In this document: positions 1 to 4,995 of the stretch, piece after piece
Numbering within the stretch: position 1 is the first letter of the stretch
Layout: each line of letters begins with the position of its first letter
Assembly (NCBI GenBank): GCA_012511845.1
Contig: JAAZFF010000010.1
Coordinates: forward strand, 1-7,869
Reading direction: 5' to 3'
Origin: Lentisphaerota bacterium
GTDB taxonomy: Bacteria; Verrucomicrobiota; Kiritimatiellia; RFP12; UBA3636
DNA: 7,869 nucleotides
Translations under genes and position numbers: made by a program
The notes under the pieces: generated by a model
Told to the model about the DNA's origin: nothing
The model's input: the letters and a program-made list of their open reading frames with translations, nothing else
Database searches by the model: none

Positions 1-38
1 ATACTCGGAAGACTGGTCAGTGACCAGGTCGTACCTGA

Positions 39-221
39 GCGATAAATCGCTTCGATCACTCAACAACCAGGCAGCATGACATGGTGAGCGGAGTTCAAAG
101 TTGCGAACTTAATTTGACAGTACCTGCCCGGCTGGTTGACAGGATCGAGGTCAGCAGAGGATACGAGGTTCATATCAAGCTCAGGGTGGCGCTGGAACAG
201 CTGGTCAAAAAGACCGCTTGA
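39..221 (+). pseudogene. Possible remnant of the C-terminal tail of a large serine recombinase
   Basis: The plus-strand frame ending in TGA at 219-221 is open back to a stop at 36-38. Its last 30 or so residues, including LVDRIEVSRGYEVHIKL, resemble the end of large serine recombinases, whose C-termini commonly carry an (L/F)(V/I)(D/E)(R/K)IEV segment followed by a beta-strand. The first ATG in frame is at 81 and would give only 46 residues. It has no convincing ribosome binding site and no resolvase catalytic domain. The upstream sequence in the other two plus frames is also interrupted, so this looks like a frameshifted or truncated relic rather than a working gene, though most of any parent gene would lie outside the window. 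The family call rests on a short stretch recognised by eye. A spurious small ORF is the main alternative. Confidence 0.4.
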
Positions 222-230
222 CCAGGATAG

Positions 231-259
231 GCAGATGGCAAGCTTCGGCCTGCTTTTTT
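231..259 (+). terminator. Possible rho-independent terminator after the recombinase remnant
   Basis: GCA (231-233) can pair with TGC (251-253), and GGC (237-239) with GCC (248-250), leaving a 3-nt bulge; alternatively GC-TTCG-GC (242-249) forms a cUUCGg tetraloop hairpin. Six T residues follow at 254-259. The position, ten bases after the remnant's stop codon, suits a terminator. The stem is short and imperfect, so the call is tentative. Confidence 0.4.
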
Positions 260-379
260 GATTGTCTTTTATACATTATTTAATACACTTGAGTATAAAT
301 GGAATTAACATTATATGTGCACAAGACCAGTGGCAACAAAGAAGCAATTAGCTTTTCTCGTGGTTTGAATTATCATCGT
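260..379. other. Intergenic stretch with no gene, 3' of the regulator
   Basis: This AT-rich stretch lies between the tentative terminator and the stop codon of the minus-strand regulator. The only structure seen is a weak 4-bp hairpin (AAGC, 5-nt loop, GCTT at 342-354) followed by TTCT on the plus strand, which might contribute to transcription termination. No RNA gene, insertion-sequence end or convincing promoter was found. Confidence 0.5.
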
Positions 380-1423
380 TTATTTTGCCGAATGACAACT
401 GTTTCGGCAGATCATTTTTACGGGGCAGATAATAGTCTGCGGTGGTCGATCGTCACCTTGAATCCGGCTGCGAAGCAGTTCTATACTTCTTTGCGCCATA
501 TACTCCAGACTGCAGTCAACACTGCATAATGGAATCGGAGATAAAAGTACGCTGTCAATATTATCAAAACTGACAATTTTAAAATCATTAATACTGAACT
601 GGCCAGAACGCTGCAGGAAAGCCATCAATCGCCATGCTTCTACATCACAGAAAACAAATAGCCCCTCTATACCTTCATGTTTCAGCTTTGGCAGAAGAAC
701 ATTCAGACTGATGCCTTTGTTCTGATCCGATAGATTCTCCTCATAATTGACCGTAAAAAGATGACGGTTTTCCGTATTAATCCCGGCTTCATCACATGCT
801 CTAAGGAAACCTTTACACCTTGGAGCATAGGAAGGAGCGCTATTGCTTGTTGCCAAAAACGCAACATTTCGACATCCCGCTTCGACAAGATGCATACCTG
901 CGATATAACCGCCCTGCTCATCGTCGATGATCACACTGTCTGTCTGATATGGTGGAAGCATACTAGAGAGTAAAACAAAGGGAATATGTGCATTTTCAAG
1001 CATTTCGATTGACTTGCCGCTACTATGTGAAGGAAAGATTAGGACACCATCAGAACGACGGGCAATTGCCTGTTCAACCAGTTGTTGTTCAAGGCCAGGA
1101 TCATCACGAGAGCAAACGATAACCAGAGAATAACCCATATTGTATGCAGCCAATTGAATCAGATTTGTAATAATACTAAAATATGGATTAGTCAGGTTAA
1201 CTACAATGACTGTAATAATGTTAGTCCGCCCATAACGCAACGCAACAGCAGTCTGATTAGCAACATATCCCATCTCTTTGGCAACCTGTTGAATATGTGA
1301 GGTTGCCTCAGGGCCTATATCGCTCATATTACGGAGGGCTCGGGACACTGCTGTAAGGGAGTAACCAGTGCGCTTGGAAATATCCAGCAGGGTCACGCGT
1401 TTTCCTCCGTTGGGGTGTTGCAT
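380..1423 (-). CDS. LacI-family transcriptional regulator, probable repressor of the adjacent sugar operon
   Basis: A 347-residue LacI/GalR-family regulator, normal length for the family. Residues 9-67 form the DNA-binding headpiece: a helix-turn-helix with recognition segment SLTAVSRALRN (22-32), then the hinge helix ending ALRYGRT, which keeps the leucine (L62) that inserts into the operator minor groove in this family. Residues from about 68 form the two-lobed sugar-binding domain, with the usual NPYFS motif after the first strand, SDGVLIFPS, and a late FDNID segment. The start is set at 1423 because an AGGAG site lies 7 bases upstream; an in-frame ATG at 1444 would place that site inside the coding sequence. 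The gene is divergent from the importer and GH43 operon, and three matching palindromes lie between them, so it most likely represses that operon until a sugar ligand binds. The residues aligned with LacI Y17 and Q18 are L23 and T24, so its operator should differ from lacO. The ligand is not identifiable. Confidence 0.95.
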   Translation of the reverse strand: MQHPNGGKRVTLLDISKRTGYSLTAVSRALRNMSDIGPEATSHIQQVAKEMGYVANQTAVALRYGRTNIITVIVVNLTNPYFSIITNLIQLAAYNMGYSLVIVCSRDDPGLEQQLVEQAIARRSDGVLIFPSHSSGKSIEMLENAHIPFVLLSSMLPPYQTDSVIIDDEQGGYIAGMHLVEAGCRNVAFLATSNSAPSYAPRCKGFLRACDEAGINTENRHLFTVNYEENLSDQNKGISLNVLLPKLKHEGIEGLFVFCDVEAWRLMAFLQRSGQFSINDFKIVSFDNIDSVLLSPIPLCSVDCSLEYMAQRSIELLRSRIQGDDRPPQTIICPVKMICRNSCHSAK

Positions 1424-1430
1424 AACGGGA

Positions 1431-1435
1431 CTCCT
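1431..1435 (-). promoter_or_regulatory. Ribosome binding site that fixes the regulator start
   Basis: On the minus strand AGGAG lies 7 bases before the ATG at 1423. It falls inside the longer reading frame beginning at 1444, which argues for the shorter 347-residue protein. Confidence 0.85.
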
Positions 1436-1444
1436 TTCTCTCAT

Positions 1445-1507
1445 AAAAAAAACACAAATTGAAAAAACATATTGACATTCACATTATATTCATGTATTCT
1501 AAAAGCG
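1445..1507 (+). promoter_or_regulatory. Main sigma-A-type promoter of the sugar operon, with A-tract upstream region
   Basis: TTGACA (1472-1477) is separated by exactly 17 bp from TATTCT (1495-1500), a near-consensus housekeeping promoter; transcription would start near 1507. Upstream are A8 (1445-1452) and A6 (1462-1467) tracts that resemble an UP element contacted by the polymerase alpha subunit. The leader to the binding-protein start codon would be about 190 nt. The first operator begins about 8 bp after the expected start site, a classic position for repression. Confidence 0.8.
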
Positions 1508-1510
1508 CAA
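1476..1510 (-). promoter_or_regulatory. Probable promoter of the LacI-family regulator gene
   Basis: On the minus strand a perfect TATAAT -10 box (plus-strand 1483-1488) lies 16 bp from TTGCGC (plus-strand 1505-1510), a -35 box matching only the TTG half of the consensus. Transcription would start near 1476, giving a leader of about 50 nt. The -10 box sits within the spacer of the plus-strand promoter, so the two promoters occupy the same DNA. The first operator (1515-1530) is just upstream of the -35 box, so autoregulation is possible. Confidence 0.55.
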
Positions 1511-1514
1511 GAGC

Positions 1515-1530
1515 ACTGCAACGTTAAAGT
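1515..1530. promoter_or_regulatory. Operator 1, LacI-family palindrome
   Basis: ACTGCAACGTTAAAGT, an imperfect palindrome with the central CG typical of LacI-family operators. The left half matches operator 2 read on the opposite strand. It lies just downstream of the main promoter and just upstream of the probable regulator promoter. Confidence 0.8.
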
Positions 1531-1572
1531 AATCCGAGTCGATCTATAGCGGGTCGACCTTGAAAAGTAAGA

Positions 1573-1588
1573 ACTGTAACGTTGCAGT
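1573..1588. promoter_or_regulatory. Operator 2, most symmetric LacI-family palindrome
   Basis: ACTGTAACGTTGCAGT is symmetric except for one pair, the best palindrome of the three. With the other copies it gives a consensus near ACTGYAACGTTRYAGT. Its centre is 58 bp from that of operator 1. Confidence 0.82.
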
Positions 1589-1629
1589 AACGGGGGAGAG
1601 ATGGAGGAGATTTTGTCCGGATTATGTGA

Positions 1630-1645
1630 CCTGCAACGTTATAGT
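1630..1645. promoter_or_regulatory. Operator 3, LacI-family palindrome
   Basis: CCTGCAACGTTATAGT keeps the CTGCAACGTT core of operator 1 and a similar right arm. Its centre is 57 bp from that of operator 2, about 130 bp into the predicted transcript and 6 bp before the leader stem-loop. Confidence 0.8.
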
Positions 1646-1651
1646 CCCGAA

Positions 1652-1676
1652 TTAATTTGCGGAGAACGCAAATTAA
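1652..1676 (+). repeat. Perfect leader stem-loop just before the binding-protein ribosome binding site
   Basis: TTAATTTGCG (1652-1661) and CGCAAATTAA (1667-1676) are perfect reverse complements around a GAGAA loop. The hairpin ends 6 bases before the AAGGAGG site. No T-run follows, so it is not a standard terminator. A 5' stabilising hairpin or a translation-control element for the heavily used binding-protein mRNA is more likely. Confidence 0.75.
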
Positions 1677-1697
1677 AATAAGAAGGAGGAAATCCAC

Positions 1698-3020
1698 ATG
1701 AAGAAACTGTTTGCCCTAATTCTCGCACTGTGCATGATCCTGACCCTGACAGCTGTCAGTGCTGAAAGCGAGAGAACCACTGTGGTGTTCTGGAACAGCT
1801 GGACAGGTGGCGATGGAGATGCTCTGCAGGCACTGGTTACCAAGTTCAACGAGAGCCAGAACGAAGTATATGTCGACATGACCCGTACCACTTCCTTCGG
1901 TGATATGTTACAGACCAACCTACCGACCAAAGAAGCTGCCGATTTGATCCTGCTCAACTGCAACGATCTGAACAAATATGGCAGTTATCTGCTACCCATT
2001 AACGACATCTGGGAGAATACTTCCCTGAAAGAAGAAGATTTCTCAAGCGCTTACCTGGGAATGGCCAAAGTGGGAGATGATCTGTTCGGCATTCCTTTCC
2101 AGATTACTACTTACATGATGTATTACAACAAGGATCTGCTTGCTGCTGCGGGCGTTGAAAAGATTCCTGCTACGTTTGCAGAGTGGACTGAGGCTGCTCA
2201 GAAAATCACTGCGCTGTCTACTGCTGATAAACCTATCTATGGTTCCGGACTGTTCTATTGCTACAATGGCCAGAACCAGTCTGTGATGCAGCGCTTCGGC
2301 ACTGGTTACATGATCGAAGGCGATGAAGAGAATGGCTATAAGCCTAACCTGCTGGACAACCAGGCTCTGGCGGATGCCTTGATCTGGATGAAGAATCTGT
2401 ATGACAATGGCGACAATCCTAAAGAACGTGATATCGACTCCATGATGGCTGCCGGCCAGATTGGCCTTATGACCAATGGCGGTTGGCTGAAGGGGCGTCT
2501 GGACGCTTCAGGTGTAAATTACGGCATCACCAAGCTGCCCACTGTAACCGGCGAGGATCAGAGTGATTGGGCTCTGGGCGATCTGAACTGCTTCATGATG
2601 ACCACTTCTGCTACTGAGGAAACCAAGAATGCAGCTTATAAATTCATTGACTGGTGGTTCACTGGTTCCGGTTTGGAAGGTCAGGATGTGACACAGGGTA
2701 TCGATTATTCTGGCATCACCCCCAATGCCGAGTGGTCCATCTCCATGTGCTATGTGAATGCGTATCTGCCTACCGTGAACAGCCCTGAATATCAGGCCGT
2801 TGAGACGCTGGTCGCTGTATCGCCCTCTGCTACTGCTCAGGTTCAGATGTTCACAGAGGTTGGAACCCTGTTCTGGTCTGATGCCGCTGCTCTCCACGGA
2901 CAGATGGTTGAAGAATGGGTATTCAATGGACCCACTAATCCTACGTATGAAGATGTCCAGAACTTCCTGGCACCCTATCAGGATGATCTTGCTTCCTACA
3001 TCGCAGAGTATTATCAATAA
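1698..3020 (+). CDS. Extracellular sugar-binding protein of an ABC importer (family 1 solute-binding protein)
   Basis: A 440-residue family 1 (MalE-like) solute-binding protein that captures a sugar outside the membrane and delivers it to the permeases encoded next. Residues 1-22 are a signal peptide: KK, a hydrophobic core, and a VSA/ES type I cleavage site. The mature start contains VVFWNSWTGGDGDALQALV, typical of these proteins; later come GIPFQITTYMMYYNKDLL and a GLMTNGGWLKG segment common in the family. AAGGAGG (1683-1689) lies 8 bases before the ATG. Unusually for a Gram-positive binding protein there is no convincing lipobox: the only early cysteine (C12) lies inside the hydrophobic core after ALIL-type residues, with leucine at the -1 position. 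How it stays at the cell surface is therefore unclear. The gene is first in the operon, directly after the triple operator. The ligand is inferred from the downstream GH43 enzymes to be an arabinose-type oligosaccharide. Confidence 0.95.
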   Translation: MKKLFALILALCMILTLTAVSAESERTTVVFWNSWTGGDGDALQALVTKFNESQNEVYVDMTRTTSFGDMLQTNLPTKEAADLILLNCNDLNKYGSYLLPINDIWENTSLKEEDFSSAYLGMAKVGDDLFGIPFQITTYMMYYNKDLLAAAGVEKIPATFAEWTEAAQKITALSTADKPIYGSGLFYCYNGQNQSVMQRFGTGYMIEGDEENGYKPNLLDNQALADALIWMKNLYDNGDNPKERDIDSMMAAGQIGLMTNGGWLKGRLDASGVNYGITKLPTVTGEDQSDWALGDLNCFMMTTSATEETKNAAYKFIDWWFTGSGLEGQDVTQGIDYSGITPNAEWSISMCYVNAYLPTVNSPEYQAVETLVAVSPSATAQVQMFTEVGTLFWSDAAALHGQMVEEWVFNGPTNPTYEDVQNFLAPYQDDLASYIAEYYQ

Positions 3021-3028
3021 ATTTTACT

Positions 3029-3054
3029 GCATAGATAGTACAATATTACTATGC
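3029..3054 (+). repeat. Short inverted repeat before the intercistronic hairpin
   Basis: GCATAG (3029-3034) and CTATGC (3049-3054) are reverse complements around 14 bases; ATAGTA and TACTAT within the same region offer an alternative pairing. It lies between the binding-protein stop codon and the stronger hairpin and may help protect the upstream transcript from 3' exonucleases. AT-rich arms make it weak. Confidence 0.4.
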
Positions 3055-3059
3055 GGGAG

Positions 3060-3098
3060 GGGGACGCCGGTTCACTCCGGTGTCCCCTTTTCTTCTTT
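3060..3098 (+). terminator. Intercistronic terminator or attenuator between binding protein and permeases
   Basis: GGGGACGCCGG (3060-3070) pairs with CCGGTGTCCCC (3077-3087) over 11 bp with a single G-T pair and a 6-nt loop, followed by TTTTCTTCTTT. This is the form of a rho-independent terminator, with the T-run broken by two C residues. The permease start lies 22 bases further on, with no promoter seen between. Partial termination here would give more binding-protein mRNA than permease mRNA, a common arrangement in sugar ABC operons. It may also act as a 3' stabiliser. Confidence 0.8.
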
Positions 3099-3107
3099 AT
3101 GAAAAAC

Positions 3108-3113
3108 GGAGGG
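3108..3113 (+). promoter_or_regulatory. Ribosome binding site that selects a GTG start for permease 1
   Basis: GGAGGG lies 6 bases before GTG at 3120. The in-frame ATG codons at 3051 and 3099 lack such a site and lie within or right after the hairpin, so they are unlikely starts. Confidence 0.8.
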
Positions 3114-3119
3114 TTGTTC

Positions 3120-4028
3120 GTGACAGCCATTGTGAGCAAAAAGAAACCAACAAAATCTTTTGAACGGAAACTGGAAAAAACAGCCTATCTGTTCATTCTG
3201 CCCGCAGCAGTACTGCTGATTGTGTTCTGTATTGTTCCAATGCTCGCATCTTTCTGGGTCAGTGCGCAGAACATGGGCGTGGATCTTAGCCAGGCGAAGT
3301 ATGTAGGACTAGGCAACTATGCAAAAGCGCTGTCGGATCGACGTTTCATACAGTCTATTGGAATCACACTGAAATATACAGCGATCGAAGTCCCGCTACA
3401 GATGGTTATCGGTGTGTTTCTCTCAGCATTGCTTGCCAAAAATACACTATTGAATAAACTCTTCCGAAGCATATATTTTCTTCCTGTGGTCGCTTCTGCC
3501 GTAACGGTTGGGGTTACCTGGCAGCTAGTACTTCATTCCAATATCGGTATTTTCACTTATTGGCTCAAGTGCATTGGTTTCTCCGATGCAAATCTTCTGA
3601 ACAATACCACAACAGCAATCTATGTGGTAGTGTTTGTTGCTATCTGGAAAACATTTGGAATTTCAGCCATTATACTTGTATCGGCAATACAAAACATACC
3701 GGATTCACTTTTTGAGGCTTCCGCAATTGACGGAGCTGGTAAAGTCCGCCAGTTTTTTTCCGTAACACTGCCCGGCGTAATGCCATCATTCTGGTTCCTA
3801 TTGATGACACGAATCATCGGCTCACTTCAGATGTTTGATATTGTTTATACAATGACGGGTGGCGGACCGAGCCGTTCCACTACAACAATGGTTGTGTATA
3901 TATATGATCAAGCTTTTAACAGTATGAATAAAACCGGCTATGCAACTGCTATGAGCGAGTTCCTGTTTGCAGGGATTCTGCTGGTAACCTGCGTGATGTA
4001 CTACATCATGAATAAGACCTCAGACTGA
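3120..4028 (+). CDS. Sugar ABC transporter permease, MalF/UgpA type
   Basis: A 302-residue inner subunit of the transmembrane channel of a carbohydrate ABC importer. It has a basic, cytoplasmic N-terminus (KKKPTKSFERK), a first membrane helix around residues 22-46 and about six helices in all. The loop EASAIDGAG (199-207) followed by LPG at 217-219 is the EAA motif that docks the ATPase subunit. The family usually has near 300 residues, so it is full length from the GTG at 3120. The longer frame from 3051 would add 23 residues encoded by the terminator hairpin and is rejected. The next permease gene starts 16 bases after its stop, and the pair should form the heterodimeric pore for the binding protein encoded upstream. 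The sugar cannot be told from the sequence. Confidence 0.95.
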   Translation: MTAIVSKKKPTKSFERKLEKTAYLFILPAAVLLIVFCIVPMLASFWVSAQNMGVDLSQAKYVGLGNYAKALSDRRFIQSIGITLKYTAIEVPLQMVIGVFLSALLAKNTLLNKLFRSIYFLPVVASAVTVGVTWQLVLHSNIGIFTYWLKCIGFSDANLLNNTTTAIYVVVFVAIWKTFGISAIILVSAIQNIPDSLFEASAIDGAGKVRQFFSVTLPGVMPSFWFLLMTRIIGSLQMFDIVYTMTGGGPSRSTTTMVVYIYDQAFNSMNKTGYATAMSEFLFAGILLVTCVMYYIMNKTSD

Positions 4029-4044
4029 GAAAGGAGGAGACCAT

Positions 4045-4932
4045 ATGAATACTGAAGCAAGGACTGTTCCTCCTGTTACGTATCGCAAAACGCCTTCTGC
4101 CGTAGTTGCAAAACGGATCATTAAATATATTCCAATCTTTATTCTGCTTGTATTCTTTGCATTCCTTCTACTCGCACCGCTTCTCTGGATGTGTCTTGGC
4201 GCATTCAAAAGCGATCCTGAAATTTTGACTTATCCTCCACGCTATTTCCCCACAGGCAATAATTTCTCTAAGAACTGGGAAAGTGTATTGCGGCAGATTG
4301 ATTTTTGGGGGATGACGCTCAATACAACTGTATATGCAATTGGAACAACAATCCCTGCAATGTTTGTGAATGCACTTGCTGGTTATGCTTTTGCCCGTTT
4401 CCGTTTTCGTGGCAAAAACGTACTGTTCATTCTGTTTCTTGCAACAATGATGATTCCCTTCCAGGTGATCATGGTTCCCTTGTATCTGGAAATATATTTC
4501 ATAGGATGGCTGAACAGCTTCTGGGGATTGATAGTACCGAAAATCGCATCTGCCTATTGGATTTTCCTGTGCAGAGCAGCATTTGAAGGATTACCTAAAG
4601 ATCTGGAGGATGCTGCACGGATTGACGGCATGAATGAGTTTGGTATTTTCACCCGCATTATGCTGCCATTAATCATTCCAACCATGATTACTGTTTTACT
4701 CCTGAGCATTAATAACTGTTGGAACGACTTGCTCTGGCCTATGATTGTTGCCAGCAAGAGCAATATGCGTACGCTCTCCAATGGACTGGCAATCTTTATC
4801 GGAAACCGTACGGCCAACTATAGTTCTGCATTTACCGCTGCCGCTGTATCAATGATTCCCATGCTGATTCTGTATCTCTTTGGGCAAAAATATTTTGTCG
4901 CCGGACAAGCTACTTCTGGCATTAAGGGATAA
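4045..4932 (+). CDS. Sugar ABC transporter permease, MalG/UgpE type
   Basis: A 295-residue partner permease. After a short cytoplasmic N-terminus it has a first helix around residues 28-50, the LLWMCLGAFKS segment that typically follows it, NTTVYAIGTTIPAM leading into the second helix, and about six helices in all. The ATPase-docking EAA loop reads EDAARIDG (188-195), with LPLIIP at about 208-213. The C-terminus GQKYFVAGQATSGIKG is characteristic of MalG-type sugar permeases. AAGGAGG lies 7 bases before the ATG. No ATPase gene follows, as is common where one shared MsiK/UgpC-type ATPase serves several importers. A 63-base gap separates it from the GH43 genes, without a clear promoter or terminator, so the enzymes are probably co-transcribed. 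Confidence 0.95.
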   Translation: MNTEARTVPPVTYRKTPSAVVAKRIIKYIPIFILLVFFAFLLLAPLLWMCLGAFKSDPEILTYPPRYFPTGNNFSKNWESVLRQIDFWGMTLNTTVYAIGTTIPAMFVNALAGYAFARFRFRGKNVLFILFLATMMIPFQVIMVPLYLEIYFIGWLNSFWGLIVPKIASAYWIFLCRAAFEGLPKDLEDAARIDGMNEFGIFTRIMLPLIIPTMITVLLLSINNCWNDLLWPMIVASKSNMRTLSNGLAIFIGNRTANYSSAFTAAAVSMIPMLILYLFGQKYFVAGQATSGIKG

Positions 4933-4983
4933 GATTTACTGGTATGTGAGTGAAAAACAGAAATACATCATATTCATATTGAG

Positions 4984-4989
4984 AGGAGG
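4984..4989 (+). promoter_or_regulatory. Ribosome binding site that decides the start of the large GH43 gene
   Basis: AGGAGG lies 6 bases before the ATG at 4996. A competing ATG at 4991 is in another frame, has only one base of spacing, and opens a short frame that is not protein-like. Confidence 0.8.
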
Positions 4990-4995
4990 GATGGC

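Noticed and set aside
386..409. Inverted repeat TGCCGAA / TTCGGCA at the 3' end of the regulator as a terminator
   Set aside because: It lies within the coding sequence, and on the minus strand it is followed by AAAATAA, not a T-run. It may be a coincidence or a weak 3' stabiliser.
299..529. 76-residue plus-strand reading frame antisense to the 3' end of the regulator
   Set aside because: No ribosome binding site, no recognisable motif, and its second half is the antisense shadow of the regulator's coding sequence.
1538..1558. GTCGA / TCGAC inverted repeat between operators 1 and 2
   Set aside because: The arms are only 5 bp and are flanked by mismatches, with no second copy, so it is not strong enough to call a site.
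1515..1645. The three palindromes as CcpA cre sites
   Set aside because: The cre consensus has an extra base between the AA and CG on each side. These sites lack it and all share a separate consensus.
2508..3017. 169-residue minus-strand frame within the binding-protein gene
   Set aside because: Antisense shadow with no family resemblance and no start signals, opposite a clearly conserved gene.
3051..3119. Longer N-terminus for the first permease from ATG 3051 or 3099
   Set aside because: These codons lie in or just after the terminator-like hairpin and lack a ribosome binding site, while GTG 3120 has GGAGGG at 6 bases.
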